Origin: Streptomyces acidicola
GTDB taxonomy: Bacteria > Actinomycetota > Actinomycetes > Streptomycetales > Streptomycetaceae
DNA length: 58,727 bases
Reading direction: 5' to 3'
Assembly: GCF_009377235.1 (NCBI RefSeq)
Contig: NZ_VMNX01000025.1
Coordinates: forward strand, 1 to 58,727
Shown: positions 33,153 to 43,249 of the stretch, piece by piece
Layout: every line of letters starts with the position of its first letter
Numbering within the stretch: position 1 is the stretch's first letter
Position numbers and translations under genes: made by a program
The notes under the pieces: model-generated
The model's input: only the letters and a program-made list of their open reading frames with translations
Told to the model about the DNA's origin: nothing
Database searches by the model: none

Positions 33153-34057
33153 GCGTCACGGTACGCGTCCCCGCCAAGGTCAATGTCCAGCTCGCGGTGG
33201 GCGGCGCCCGCCCGGACGGCTTCCACGACCTGGCCAACGTCTTCCTGGCGGTCGGCCTGTACGACGAGGTCACCGCCACTCCGGCCGACGAGCTGCGCAT
33301 CACGTGCGCGGGGCCGGGCGCCGACCAGGTCCCCCTGGACCGTACGAACCTGGCGGCCCGCGCCGCCCTCGCCCTCGCCGGACGGCACGGCCTCGATGCC
33401 GCCGTGCACCTGCACATCGCCAAGGACATCCCCGTCGCGGGCGGCATGGCGGGCGGCAGTGCGGACGCAGCGGGCGCGCTGGTGGCGTGCGACGCGCTGT
33501 GGGGACTGCACACCTCCCGTAACGAACTCCTCGACATCTGCGCCGAGTTGGGCAGCGACGTACCCTTCAGCCTGGTCGGTGGTGCCGCGCTCGGCACCGG
33601 GCGGGGCGAGCAACTCCGGCCCCTCGACGTGGGCGGCACCTTCCACTGGGTGTTCGCGGTCGCGGACGGAGGACTCTCGACCCCGGCCGTCTACCGGGAG
33701 TTCGACCGCCTCACGGAAGGCACCGAGGTTCCCGAGCCCCTCGCCTCCCAGGAACTGCTCGACGCCCTCGCCAAGGGCGACGCCACCGCCCTGGCGGCCG
33801 CCCTCTCCAACGACCTCCAGCCCGCGGCGCTCTCTCTCTTCCCGTCACTCGCCGGCACACTGGCCGCCGGTCGCAACGCCGGCGCCCTCGCCGGCCTCGT
33901 CTCCGGCTCCGGGCCCACCACGGCGTTCCTCGTACGGGACGCCGAGAGCGCTGCAGAGGTCGCCGAGTCCCTCGTCGCCTCCGGTACGTGCCGCACCGCC
34001 CGTACCGCCACATCACCCGCGCCGGGAGCGACCGTGGTCGGGCGTGTCACTGGCTGA
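33149..34057 (+). CDS. ispE: 4-diphosphocytidyl-2-C-methyl-D-erythritol kinase IspE
   Basis: A 302-aa GHMP kinase of the methylerythritol phosphate isoprenoid pathway. [28 protein letters not shown] carries the N-terminal substrate motif; the ATP-binding glycine loop is [38 protein letters not shown] and a C-terminal [11 protein letters not shown] motif complete the family pattern. The GTG start overlaps the rsmA stop. The 158-nt gap after it holds three GGCCGTCAA units and a ribosome-binding site for the ABC-F gene. Confidence 0.95.
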   Translation: MSVTVRVPAKVNVQLAVGGARPDGFHDLANVFLAVGLYDEVTATPADELRITCAGPGADQVPLDRTNLAARAALALAGRHGLDAAVHLHIAKDIPVAGGMAGGSADAAGALVACDALWGLHTSRNELLDICAELGSDVPFSLVGGAALGTGRGEQLRPLDVGGTFHWVFAVADGGLSTPAVYREFDRLTEGTEVPEPLASQELLDALAKGDATALAAALSNDLQPAALSLFPSLAGTLAAGRNAGALAGLVSGSGPTTAFLVRDAESAAEVAESLVASGTCRTARTATSPAPGATVVGRVTG

Positions 34058-34215
34058 GGCCGTCAAGGCCGTCAAGGCCGACGGCGGGGCCCGGGTAGGC
34101 AGCCCCAGGGAAGGGACGGGAACGGGCAGAGGCGGCGGGGGCGAAACAGCCCGGCGGGCAGCCGGACGCGACGCGTACCCTGGAGGGTCGATCCACCCCT
34201 GCGCTCAGGAGAGTA

Positions 34216-36027
34216 ATGGCCGTCAACCTCGTCAATGTCGAGAACGTCAGCAAGGTGTACGGCACCCGCGCCCTGCTCGACGGAGTCTCCCTCGGCGTCT
34301 CGGAAGGCGACCGCACCGGCGTGGTCGGACGCAACGGCGACGGCAAGACGACCCTCATCCGCATGCTCGCCAAGCTGGAGGAGGCCGACACCGGCCGCGT
34401 CACCCACTCCGGAGGACTCCGGCTCGGCGTCCTCACCCAGCACGACTCCCTCGACCCCGAGGCCACCGTCCGTCACGAGGTCATCCGCGACCTGGCCGAC
34501 CACGAGTGGGCGGGCAACGCCAAGATCCGGGACGTCCTCACCGGCCTCTTCGGTGGCCTCGACCTCCCCGGCTTCCCGCAGGGACTCGACACCGTCATCG
34601 GCCCCCTCTCCGGAGGCGAGCGCCGCCGTATCGCCCTCGCCAAACTGCTCATCGAGGAGCAGGACATCCTCATCCTCGACGAGCCCACGAACCACCTCGA
34701 CGTCGAGGGCATCTCCTGGCTCGCGAACCACCTGCGCGAGCGCCGCTCCGCCCTCGTCTGCGTCACCCACGACCGCTGGTTCCTCGACCAGGTCTGCACC
34801 CGCATGTGGGACGTCCAGCGCGGCGCGGTCTACGAGTACGAGGGCGGCTACTCCGACTACGTCTTCGCCCGCGCCGAACGCGAGCGCATCGCCGCCACCG
34901 AGGAGGTCAAGCGCCAGAACCTGGTCCGCAAGGAACTGGCCTGGCTGCGGCGCGGCGCCCCCGCCCGCACCTCCAAGCCGCGTTTCCGCGTCGAGGCCGC
35001 CAACGAACTGATCAAGGACGTGCCGCCGCCGCGCGACAGGAGCGAACTGATGAAGTTCGCGAGCTCCCGCCTCGGCAAGACGGTCTTCGACCTGGAGAAC
35101 GTGACCGTCCAGGCCGGTCCCAAGGTGCTGCTCAAGCACCTCACCTGGCAGCTCGGCCCCGGCGACCGCTTCGGCCTCGTCGGAGTGAACGGCGCCGGCA
35201 AGACCTCGCTGCTGCGGGCCCTCGCGGACGCGGCGCGCTCCGCGGGCGAGGAGCAGCCCGCCGCGGGCCGGATTGCCGTCGGCAAGACCGTCAAGCTCGC
35301 CTACCTCTCCCAGGAGGTCGCCGAACTCGACCCGAACTTGCGGGTGCTGGAGGCCGTGCAGCAGGTCCGTGACCGGGTCGACCTCGGCAAGGGCCGCGAG
35401 CTGACCGCGGGCCAGTTGTGCGAGACGTTCGGCTTCGGCAAGGAGAAGCAGTGGACGCCGGTCGGCGACCTGTCGGGTGGTGAGCGTCGGCGGCTCCAAC
35501 TGCTCCGCCTGCTCATGGACGAGCCGAACGTCCTCTTCCTCGACGAGCCCACCAACGACCTCGACATCGAGACCCTCACCCAGTTGGAGGACCTCCTCGA
35601 CGGCTGGCCCGGCTCGATGGTCGTCATCTCCCACGACCGGTTCTTCGTCGAGCGGACGACGGACCGGGTGTACGCGCTGCTCGGCGACGGTGCGTTGCGG
35701 ATGCTGCCGCGCGGAATCGACGAGTACATCGAACGGCGCCACGCGATGGAGGAGAGCGCGGCGAGGGCGACCGCGCCCGCACCGAGCGCGGAGAAGGCGG
35801 CACCGGAGAAGAGCGCGGCCGACCAGCGGGCCGCCAAGAAGGAACTGCAGAAGATCGAGCGGCAGTTGGACAAGATCTCCGAGAAGGAGACGAAGCTGCA
35901 CGCGGCGATCGCCGAGAACGCCACGGACTTCGCGAAGGTGGCCGAACTGGACGCGGAGCTGCGGGACCTGGCGGGGCAGCGCGAGGAGTTGGAGCTGCGC
36001 TGGCTGGAGCTGGCAGAGGAAGCGTGA
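34216..36027 (+). CDS. ABC-F family ATPase
   Basis: A 603-aa cytoplasmic protein with two ABC domains and no membrane segments. Walker A motifs are GRNGDGKTT and GVNGAGKTS; signatures are LSGGERRR in both halves; Walker B motifs are LILDEPTNHLD and LFLDEPTNDLD. The interdomain linker and a C-terminal coiled coil (ADQRAAKKELQKIERQLDKISEKETKLHAAIAENA) are those of ABC-F factors, which act on the ribosome in translation or antibiotic protection. The conserved location beside ispE suggests a housekeeping role rather than a resistance gene. Confidence 0.93.
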   Translation: MAVNLVNVENVSKVYGTRALLDGVSLGVSEGDRTGVVGRNGDGKTTLIRMLAKLEEADTGRVTHSGGLRLGVLTQHDSLDPEATVRHEVIRDLADHEWAGNAKIRDVLTGLFGGLDLPGFPQGLDTVIGPLSGGERRRIALAKLLIEEQDILILDEPTNHLDVEGISWLANHLRERRSALVCVTHDRWFLDQVCTRMWDVQRGAVYEYEGGYSDYVFARAERERIAATEEVKRQNLVRKELAWLRRGAPARTSKPRFRVEAANELIKDVPPPRDRSELMKFASSRLGKTVFDLENVTVQAGPKVLLKHLTWQLGPGDRFGLVGVNGAGKTSLLRALADAARSAGEEQPAAGRIAVGKTVKLAYLSQEVAELDPNLRVLEAVQQVRDRVDLGKGRELTAGQLCETFGFGKEKQWTPVGDLSGGERRRLQLLRLLMDEPNVLFLDEPTNDLDIETLTQLEDLLDGWPGSMVVISHDRFFVERTTDRVYALLGDGALRMLPRGIDEYIERRHAMEESAARATAPAPSAEKAAPEKSAADQRAAKKELQKIERQLDKISEKETKLHAAIAENATDFAKVAELDAELRDLAGQREELELRWLELAEEA

Positions 36028-36043
36028 CCGCTCCGCTTCCAAG

Positions 36044-36108
36044 GGCCGTTTTGGAAGGCCGTCTTGGATGGCCGTCTTCGAGGGCCGTCTTCGAGGGCCG
36101 TCTTGAAA
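36044..36108. repeat. Tandem 13-bp repeat (GGCCGTCTTSGAN, 5 copies)
   Basis: Five head-to-tail 13-bp units begin 17 nt after the ABC-F stop: GGCCGTTTTGGAA, GGCCGTCTTGGAT, two GGCCGTCTTCGAG and GGCCGTCTTGAAA. No coding role is seen. Confidence 0.85.
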
Positions 36109-36160
36109 CCGACGGTTTCGCGTCCCATGAAGCGACAGTGAAAGAGCATAACGAGGGCAT

Positions 36161-36205
36161 CACGGGCCGGTCCTCCCTTGGGAACGAGGGAGTGACCGGC
36201 CCGTG
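36161..36205 (+). terminator. Nested terminator hairpin after the ABC-F gene
   Basis: Outer arms CACGGGCCGGTC (36161-36172) and GACCGGCCCGTG (36194-36205) are perfect, with an inner CTCCCT/AGGGAG stem. It is the strongest terminator between the ABC-F gene and the propeller protein. Confidence 0.8.
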
Positions 36206-36322
36206 CGTGAGAGCCTCGCGGCGGTGGGCAGTGGTAGAAAGAGCCGTCTGGGAACACTCCGAGAACCAACACCTCGCGTGACAGCGGGTGGCTCAAAAGC
36301 AGCGAAGAGGGGGAGCGCGCTG

Positions 36323-38119
36323 ATGACTCAGCCGCCCAATCAGCCGCCGCAGGGCGGCTTCGGCGCGCCCGCCCCGGGCTACGGCTACCCCCAGGCGCCC
36401 CAACAGTCCCAGCAGCCGCCACAGCATCCCCAGCCACCGCAGTCCCCTCCGTCGCCCGCGCCGCCACAGGCCCCGGGCTACGGCGCCCCGGGCCAGCAGC
36501 CTCCGTACGGCCAGCCGCCCGCGTACGGCCAGCAGCCTCCCTACGGCCAGCCTCCCTACGGCCAGCCCCCCTACGGCCAGCCCCCCTACGGTCAGCCGCA
36601 GTACGGCTACCCGCAGCCGACCCCACCCCAGCAGCCCCAAGCCGGCCTGGGCGGCCAAGTCGGCCAGGGCGGGCGGAAGGTCAACTCCCAGCTGGTCATC
36701 ATCGTCGCGGCCGTCGCCGCCATCGCGCTGATCATCGGCGGTGGCGTCTGGTACGCGTCCTCCGGCGACAAGGACGCCGACGGCAAGAACAACTCTGCGG
36801 ACTCCGGCGGCGCCACCGGAGGCGACGACGCGGGCACCGGCGGCACGTCCGGCGGCGGGGACAACGGCGCCCAGGAGAAGGTGCCCTCCAGCACCAGCGC
36901 CCAGCTCCTGTTCGATGTGCCCGCGCCCGAGATCAAGGACCGGCAGCAGGTCGACAGCATCAAGGGCTCCTGGCTGACCGACTCGGTGTACGTCAAGGGC
37001 GGCGTCTCCAAGATCGAGGGCCACGACCCCGACAACGGCGACGTCCGGTGGACGCTCCCGCTGGCCGGCCAGACCTGTGCGGCCTCCCGTGAGGTCAGCG
37101 CCGACGGGGTCGCCGTGGTCGTGCACGAGGAGAAGAAGCGCGACGGCAAGGGCCTTGCCCAGCCCTGCACCGGGATCACCGCCTTCCGGGTGGCCGACGG
37201 CAAGAAACTGTGGACGCGGAGCGCCGAACTCAGCGGCGCGGCCGTGGCCTTCACCCAGGTCACCATCTCCGGTTCCACGGCCGCGGTGGGCGGTCTCTAC
37301 GGAGGCGCCGCCTTCGACGTGAACACCGGCAAGCCCCTGTGGGCGCCGAAGGTCAGCGAGTGCGTGGACGTCGGCTACGCCGGCGGCACCCAGCTCGTCG
37401 CGGTCCGCAAGTGCGGTGACTTCGGCGACGAGCAGTACGAGGTACAGCTCCTCGACCCGAAGTCCGGCTCCAGCAAGTGGAGTTACAAGCTGCCCGCCGG
37501 CATCGACAACGCCAAGGTGATCTCCACCGAGCCGGTCGTCTTCGGTGTGGACTCGGGCGAGATCACCGCCTCCGGCTTCACGGACGTCTTCTCGCTGGAC
37601 GACAACGGCAAGCTCCGTACGAAGATCACGACCCCGAAGGGCAAGTACAAGTCCGACTGCGCCGTCGGCGAGGTCTGGGACTGCAAGGGGGTCACGGTCG
37701 GCAACGACAAGCTGTACGTGTCGACCGAGGAACACAGCGGCAGTGGCAGCGCCCAGACCAACGAGATCGTGTCCTTCTCGCTGGCCACCGGCAAGGCCAC
37801 CGGTGAACGCATCGACGCGGGCGACGGCTACGCGCTGTTCCCGATCCGCATGGACGGGCCGAACATCATCGCCTTCAAGGACGGCCCGTACAACAAGGGC
37901 GCCCAGGTCGTCTCCGTCGACACCTCCACGCTGAAGACCACCAAGCTCCTGGAGACCCCGGCCTCCCGGGAGACGCTCATGGCGATCAGCAGCATGGTCC
38001 CGGATTCCGCCGAACTCCTCTACAGCAACGGGCGGCTCTTCATGGGCAAGGAACTCGCCGGCAAGGCGTACTCCCCGGACGACAAGAGGTACGCGGCGCT
38101 CGCCTTCGGCGCGAAGTGA
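36323..38119 (+). CDS. PQQ-like beta-propeller membrane protein
   Basis: A 598-aa protein. The first 110 residues are Pro/Gln/Gly/Tyr-rich with about four PPYGQ units. A membrane helix follows (LVIIVAAVAAIALIIGGGVWYA, near 115-137), then a Gly/Asp/Ser linker and an external domain of about 390 residues with PQQ-like propeller repeats (WLTDSVYVKGGVSKIEGHDPDNGDVRWTLPL, FRVADGKKLWTRSAEL, FDVNTGKPLWAPKV). Such proteins are extracytoplasmic sensors or scaffolds. The ATG at 36323 has GAGGGGGAG upstream. No partner kinase is adjacent. Confidence 0.85.
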   Translation: MTQPPNQPPQGGFGAPAPGYGYPQAPQQSQQPPQHPQPPQSPPSPAPPQAPGYGAPGQQPPYGQPPAYGQQPPYGQPPYGQPPYGQPPYGQPQYGYPQPTPPQQPQAGLGGQVGQGGRKVNSQLVIIVAAVAAIALIIGGGVWYASSGDKDADGKNNSADSGGATGGDDAGTGGTSGGGDNGAQEKVPSSTSAQLLFDVPAPEIKDRQQVDSIKGSWLTDSVYVKGGVSKIEGHDPDNGDVRWTLPLAGQTCAASREVSADGVAVVVHEEKKRDGKGLAQPCTGITAFRVADGKKLWTRSAELSGAAVAFTQVTISGSTAAVGGLYGGAAFDVNTGKPLWAPKVSECVDVGYAGGTQLVAVRKCGDFGDEQYEVQLLDPKSGSSKWSYKLPAGIDNAKVISTEPVVFGVDSGEITASGFTDVFSLDDNGKLRTKITTPKGKYKSDCAVGEVWDCKGVTVGNDKLYVSTEEHSGSGSAQTNEIVSFSLATGKATGERIDAGDGYALFPIRMDGPNIIAFKDGPYNKGAQVVSVDTSTLKTTKLLETPASRETLMAISSMVPDSAELLYSNGRLFMGKELAGKAYSPDDKRYAALAFGAK

Positions 38120-38167
38120 TCCCCATTCGGTGCCGTGCAACCCCATGCGCCCCCGGGCCCCTGCGGA

Positions 38168-38199
38168 ACGGCCCCGTCCCTGCTCAGGGGCGGGGCCGT
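38168..38199 (+). terminator. Terminator after the propeller gene
   Basis: ACGGCCCCG (38168-38176) and CGGGGCCGT (38191-38199) are perfect arms extended inward by CCCTG/CAGGG, 49 nt after the stop. Between here and 38397 I see only the leader of the LuxR-type gene. Confidence 0.7.
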
Positions 38200-38397
38200 G
38201 CACTTACCCCTCATCACTCTCGAATGGGAGGGATTTCGGTAATCCCGGGCACTTCTCCCGCAGAGGGGGAGCGCAACGTCGAACAAGCGTGTAGCTTCCG
38301 GGGGCATGAAGAGCGGGGGAGTCAAGGGGGATCTGTTCGTGGGGACCAGTGGGCAGCCATAGTGGTGCGCCATTGGGGGGGACTGGGGGGTTGCTCG

Positions 38398-39102
38398 ATG
38401 GGAGTGCGGCTCATGGTGGTCGACGACCACCGATTGCTCGCCGAGGCACTGGCCTCGGCGCTGAAGCTGCGCGGGCACAGAGTGCTCGCCGCGGCGGCGC
38501 CCGCCGCGGGGGCGGCGGAACTGGTGATCACCCGGGCACCTGAAGTGTGCCTGTTCGGTACGGCGGCGCCCGCCGAGCCGGGGATCTTCGATCCGGTGGT
38601 GCGGATCAAACGGGAGCGCCCGCAGGTGGCGGTGCTGGTCCTCGGGCCGGTGCCGAGCCCGCGCGGCATAGCGGCGGCGTTCGCGTCGGGCGCGTCGGGG
38701 TACGTACGGCACGACGAGCGCATAGAGGGCGTCGAGCGCGCGATCATGAAGGCACGGGCGGGCGAGGCGGCGGTCGCACCCGCCCTCCTCCAGGGCGCCT
38801 TCAGCGAACTGCTCAACCCGGCCGCCCAGCCCGACGACGAGGGTCAGCGCCTGCTCCAGATGCTGACCCCGCGCGAGGTCGAGGTACTGGTCAGGGTCGC
38901 CGACGGCGAGGACACCCGCCTGATCGCGGCCGGCATGGGCATCGCGCCCAGCACCGCCCGCACCCACGTTCAGCGGGTGCTGATGAAGCTCGGCGTCGGG
39001 TCGCGCCTGGAGGCGGCGGCCCTGGCGGCCCGCACGGGTCTGCTGGACCGCGCGAGCCCGCTACCGCGTCCCGGGGAAGACCTGGACGCGAAACCGGAGT
39101 GA
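38398..39102 (+). CDS. LuxR-type response-regulator-like protein without the phospho-acceptor Asp
   Basis: A 234-aa protein with a receiver-like N-terminal domain (RLMVVDDHRLLAEALASALKLRGHRVL) and a C-terminal LuxR HTH (LTPREVEVLVRVADGEDTRLIAAGMGIAPSTARTHVQRVLMKLGVGSRLEAAALA). Where the phosphorylated Asp is expected the sequence reads VCLFGTAAPAEPG, so the site looks lost, although the acidic DD pair remains. It probably works by ligand or partner binding. The ATG at 38398 has GGGGGG about 8 nt upstream; in-frame GTGs upstream are possible. It is convergent with the DNRLRE gene. Confidence 0.88.
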   Translation: MGVRLMVVDDHRLLAEALASALKLRGHRVLAAAAPAAGAAELVITRAPEVCLFGTAAPAEPGIFDPVVRIKRERPQVAVLVLGPVPSPRGIAAAFASGASGYVRHDERIEGVERAIMKARAGEAAVAPALLQGAFSELLNPAAQPDDEGQRLLQMLTPREVEVLVRVADGEDTRLIAAGMGIAPSTARTHVQRVLMKLGVGSRLEAAALAARTGLLDRASPLPRPGEDLDAKPE

Positions 39103-39106
39103 CCAT

Positions 39107-39140
39107 GTGAGCCCCACGCCCCAAGGGGCGCGGGGCTCAC
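39107..39140. terminator. Bidirectional terminator between convergent genes
   Basis: GTGAGCCCC/GGGGCTCAC and GCCCC/GGGGC nest around a 2-nt loop between the convergent LuxR-type and DNRLRE genes. The symmetry would serve both transcripts. Confidence 0.75.
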
Positions 39141-39155
39141 CCAGCGGAGCGAACG

Positions 39156-42100
39156 TCAGCCGAACGACAGCTTCGTCGTCGCCCACTCGCTCCCGGAGCT
39201 GATCACCGTGGTCCCCGTACTCAGCGTCGCGGCACCACCCTTGTAGAACTTGATGCTGCCGTCGCTCGCCAGGGCCCAGATGTCGGGGATGCCGTCTCCG
39301 GTGACGTCGGGTGTGCCGTAGAGGAAGTTCGTGGGCACGGTGGTCGTGGACCAGCCCTCGGCGTAGATCTCGTCGGCGCCCGTCTTCGAGTCCACGGCGG
39401 TGGACAGGGAGGCGATGGTGGCGCCGCCCGCGCTGTCCTTGATGCCGTAGCGGATGTAGAGACGGCTGGAGGAGCCGGACCGCCACACCAGGTCCGGGGC
39501 GCCGTCCTTGTCGTGGTCGCCCACGGAGACCAGGTCGCGCTCGGCCCACGCCGTCGAGGCGATCTTGGTGACGGAGAGGAAGCTCGCGCCGGTGTAGCCC
39601 TTGAAGGCCCACAGCTCGCCCGCTCCGGCGGTGGCGAACAGGTCGGCACGGCCGTCCAGGTCGTAGTCGCCCACGATGATCTGGTCGAACGTCGCCGGGT
39701 CCGGGGAACCCGACGGCAGCCGCACGGACATACGGCCGGCGATGTCGACGCTGCCGTAGCCGTCGCCCGGGTAGACGTACAGCTTCCCGTCCGGCATCCG
39801 GGCGAACAGGTCGCCGATGCCGTCCGCGCCGAGCGCGTCGCCGCCGTGGGCGATCAACGCGGGCTTGCCGTCCTCGCCCATCCAGTAGCCGGGCCGGTGG
39901 TCCTCGCCGTCGCCGTCCGGGTCGGTGAGCAGCCCGATGCCTCCGTCGTGCGCCGCGGAGAGCGAGACGTGCAGGTCACCGGTGGTGGTGGACGGGTACA
40001 GCCACAGGTTCCCGGCTGTGGAGATGGCGAACAGGTCGGCGATGCCGTCACCCGTGGTGTCCCCGGGAGCGTCGGCGGTGTCGCGCGGGGTGACGTAGAA
40101 GAGGTACTTCGTGCCGAGCGAGACGTTGCCCGCGCCGTCCACGGCCCGCACGTACAGCACGTTGGGCCCGGCGGCCGGCGGCTTCAGGGAAAGGGTCGTG
40201 GCCGTCCCTGCGGCCACGGTCTTGCTGTTCGCGTAGCTCGTGGTGTTGAAGGAGTACTGGAACTTGGTGACGTCGGTGTCGTCGTCCGGCGCGAAGGTGA
40301 AGTTGCCGGCCGTGCCGAACTTCACCTCGGACCACACGGAGCCGTCGTCGTCGGCCGCCGGGAAGTCGCTGGAGGAGACGAGGGGCTCGTTGGGCGCGGA
40401 GCTGTCGAAGATGAACCGGCACACCTTCGGATCCGCCGTCGGCGCGTAACTGGAGGCGGCGCCGCTGGAGTCGATGGCGCGCACGCGCCAGGAGTACTGG
40501 TGCCCGTTGGTGAGCGCGGACTTGGAGACGGTGACGGAGGCCTTGCCCGCGCTGGTCACGGTGACGTTCCGGTCGAGGATCTTGTCGTCGCCGTAGCCCG
40601 TACGCCACAGCTCGAAGTCCAGGTACTTCAGGTCCTGCCGGGTGGAGATGTCGTCCGGGTCGGAGGACGCGGCCGACAGCACCAGGTCGCGCTTGCCGAT
40701 GTGGATGTACGGGGTGGTGCGGTCACAGCCGCCGCCGGGGGCCTGCGCGAGCGAACTCGGTGTCCTCGGCTTGCGGTTGTAGACCATGGTGAGTTTCGGC
40801 GCGCTCTCGCCCTCCGCGCGGAACTTCTTCCACGAGTACGCCGAGCTCTCGTTTTCCGCCTGCAGCCCGATCGTGAGTTCCTTCCAGCCGCCGTCGGCCG
40901 CGTCCTGGGCGATCGACTTGGCGTCGTAGACCACATTCGCGTCGGGGCAGGACGAGTTGTAGCCGTGAGCGAAGGACTTGGTGCCGATCCTCTTCTTCTG
41001 GGCCGGCTGGTTGTCCCAGGTGGTCTTGGAGGAGATGCCGCCGGTATGCCACAGCTCCATCTCACGTGCGGAGCAGGACCAGGAGTACGTTTCGCGCAGC
41101 CGGATGGAGGCGGACGAGACATGGGCGCCCTTGATGCTGCTGGACCAGCCGAGCCGGAAAAAGGAGCGGGACAGGCCCCAGGTCGTGGACTCGAAGCCGA
41201 CGCGGGCCTCGGTGGTGCCGGTGTTGTAGTTGGCGCCGTCGTAGAAGCTGGACTTCGGGTACTTCTGGTATGCGGTGGTCCAGTTCTTGGTCTTGCCGTA
41301 GATCGTGGGGTCGATGAAGACCGGGTAGACCGTGTCGTCGGCGTCGAGCAGATCGGCGTCGGGGATGACGGTGAGCCCGGTGGACGCGGTGCCGGGAGCG
41401 CTCAACTCCGCGTTGGCCACGGCCAGATGGGTGCCGGGGTCGGGGCCCGCGAGGCCCTTGAGGCCGAAGACCTCGTCGTCGGTGGGGGCGGTGCGGAGCG
41501 CGCCGGTCGCCGCGTGTCCCGTGCGGACGGCGGTCCGGGCGACTGTCCGTGCGCTTGTCCGGGCGACGGTGCTGTCGGCTTTCGCGCCGTGCCGGTACGC
41601 CACCGGGTCGGCGGACGTATTGTCGGTCGGGGCGCTCTCCTCCTGGCTCGTGGGGCCGTCGCCGGGCTCCGACGTCGGCGTGGGCGCGTCGGTGTCCATC
41701 CCGTCCTCGGGCACGGGGCGCTCCTCGCCGACCTCCTCACCGGGCTCCTCGGAGTATGAGGGCGTGGGCTCGGGGTCCTCCTCGGGCGGCTCCGGGTCGT
41801 CGCCCTCGGTGACGGCGTACGTCCCGGCCGAGTCCCACAGGTAGGGGGTGGGGGAGACGACGATCTCCTCGCCGTCGCGGTTCCGGCCGGTGACGACCTT
41901 GGTGACCGGATCGAGGTGGAAGGTGAGGTCGGGTGAGGACAGCCCGTACGACAGCTTCGTGAGCGCCGGGTCGGCCGCGGCCTCGGCGCTGTGCACGATC
42001 AGCACATGGCTGAAGCCGCTGGCCTGTGCCGTCAGCATGAGGTCCACGCCGTCGAACACGTTCCGGTACAGGGCGCTCGACCCGCTGATCACCGGCTCGG

Positions 42101-42722
42101 GCAGCTCTCCCGGCCAGCTCAGGGTGACCTCATGGCCGCCGCTGCTGAGGACGGCCAGCTCGCTGTAGGTCTCGGCGTCCGCGGCAGCCCGTACCGTGCG
42201 CCCGTCGTTCGCGACGGTGTACACGGCGCTGCGGACGCCTCTCACAGCGGCCGGCTTCTCGCGCGCCGACGCGCCCCGCCCGGCCGTGCCGCCACGGCCC
42301 GCGCTGTCACCGCCCGCCGAGAACACCACGGGATCAGCTGTGGCCTTCGACGTCCAGCCGCCCTCGACCTCGACGAGCTCGGTGTCTATGGGCTTCCAGG
42401 CACCGTTCACCTTCGCCCGTACGGGAGCGCCGTACGCGACCAGCTCCAAGCGCCCGTCCGGACGGGCGTACGTCATGGAGGTCTCGTCGCGCAGGGCGGT
42501 CACCTCGACGCGCTTGCCGGAGGAGACCGCCTGCTCCAGGGCCGCGTCCTGGTCCACCGGCCGGGTGGCGGACTTCTTCGTCTCGGCGGGCGAGTCGGAG
42601 GGGTCCTGATCGTCGAGGAGGGGAACGGTAAGGAGCCCGAGGCCGAGAGCGCCGGCGATGAGGGCCGCCACCCCCGCCCGGGTGCGTCTGGACGCGGGCA
42701 GGCCGAAACGGCGACGTTCCAT
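39156..42722 (-). CDS. Large secreted DNRLRE / FG-GAP repeat protein
   Basis: An 1188-aa surface or secreted protein. It has a Arg-rich N-terminus and signal/anchor helix (AGVAALIAGALGLGLLTVPLL), a conserved actinobacterial N-terminal region (to ~residue 260), an acidic Pro/Glu/Asp linker (~270-340), a DNRLRE domain (~430-600, SSFFRLGWSSSIKGAHVSSASIRLRETYSW), a fibronectin-like segment and, near the end, FG-GAP/VCBS-type calcium repeats (DTTGDGIADLF, GDYDLDGRADLF, GDHDKDGAPDLVW, DVTGDGIPDIWAL). It is divergent from the RHS gene, and such proteins commonly neighbour RHS proteins in Streptomyces. The ATG at 42722 was chosen by the signal sequence; GGAGGGG lies about 12 nt upstream. Confidence 0.88.
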   Translation of the reverse strand: MERRRFGLPASRRTRAGVAALIAGALGLGLLTVPLLDDQDPSDSPAETKKSATRPVDQDAALEQAVSSGKRVEVTALRDETSMTYARPDGRLELVAYGAPVRAKVNGAWKPIDTELVEVEGGWTSKATADPVVFSAGGDSAGRGGTAGRGASAREKPAAVRGVRSAVYTVANDGRTVRAAADAETYSELAVLSSGGHEVTLSWPGELPEPVISGSSALYRNVFDGVDLMLTAQASGFSHVLIVHSAEAAADPALTKLSYGLSSPDLTFHLDPVTKVVTGRNRDGEEIVVSPTPYLWDSAGTYAVTEGDDPEPPEEDPEPTPSYSEEPGEEVGEERPVPEDGMDTDAPTPTSEPGDGPTSQEESAPTDNTSADPVAYRHGAKADSTVARTSARTVARTAVRTGHAATGALRTAPTDDEVFGLKGLAGPDPGTHLAVANAELSAPGTASTGLTVIPDADLLDADDTVYPVFIDPTIYGKTKNWTTAYQKYPKSSFYDGANYNTGTTEARVGFESTTWGLSRSFFRLGWSSSIKGAHVSSASIRLRETYSWSCSAREMELWHTGGISSKTTWDNQPAQKKRIGTKSFAHGYNSSCPDANVVYDAKSIAQDAADGGWKELTIGLQAENESSAYSWKKFRAEGESAPKLTMVYNRKPRTPSSLAQAPGGGCDRTTPYIHIGKRDLVLSAASSDPDDISTRQDLKYLDFELWRTGYGDDKILDRNVTVTSAGKASVTVSKSALTNGHQYSWRVRAIDSSGAASSYAPTADPKVCRFIFDSSAPNEPLVSSSDFPAADDDGSVWSEVKFGTAGNFTFAPDDDTDVTKFQYSFNTTSYANSKTVAAGTATTLSLKPPAAGPNVLYVRAVDGAGNVSLGTKYLFYVTPRDTADAPGDTTGDGIADLFAISTAGNLWLYPSTTTGDLHVSLSAAHDGGIGLLTDPDGDGEDHRPGYWMGEDGKPALIAHGGDALGADGIGDLFARMPDGKLYVYPGDGYGSVDIAGRMSVRLPSGSPDPATFDQIIVGDYDLDGRADLFATAGAGELWAFKGYTGASFLSVTKIASTAWAERDLVSVGDHDKDGAPDLVWRSGSSSRLYIRYGIKDSAGGATIASLSTAVDSKTGADEIYAEGWSTTTVPTNFLYGTPDVTGDGIPDIWALASDGSIKFYKGGAATLSTGTTVISSGSEWATTKLSFG

Positions 42723-43249
42723 GGTGATGGGTCCCCTCCCCCTGAATCCCCGAGAACCGAGAACTCTGTGAATCCCCTTTTCCAATCCCCTGCGCTGTCC
42801 GGGCGTGAAGTGACGTGGCCCGGGAAGGCGCGGACAGAGCATGACCCATGCATGGGGATTGCGCCATAGCGTTCGGCCGCTTTACCCGGAGACCGTCCGA
42901 TGAACGGAACCGTATGGTCCGTTCGTACATCTGCATACATGAGGTCGCGTACAGGGGAGCTGCAGGAGCGAGCCGGGAGGGGCGAAGTGGGCACGGTGTG
43001 TCAAAAAGCCTTCATTCGCGTCGGCTTGACGGTTGATTGACTCCCCTTTGACTTGATCATCCTGGAGTGATCACTTCTGGTGTTGCCTGTGGGAAATCCC
43101 CCCGGATAAACCTCTGATCCTCGATTCTCCAGGGAATTGATAATTCGCTCTGTGAGCTAAATCACTGGACTCCGGTGACTTGTTGACTTTCCGTGAAGCG
43201 CTGCCGGAGCATTCGTGCTCGTCAAATGAAGAGAGCGGGGGGCCGCGCT
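42723..43249. promoter_or_regulatory. Divergent promoter region of the surface protein and RHS genes
   Basis: About 530 nt without a supportable gene separate the two divergent large genes. A dyad GAACGGA (42902-42908) / TCCGTTC (42918-42924) lies near the middle, and two TGATCA motifs lie at about 43054 and 43068. The last 170 nt are unusually AT-rich. The region should hold both promoters and a shared control site. Confidence 0.5.
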
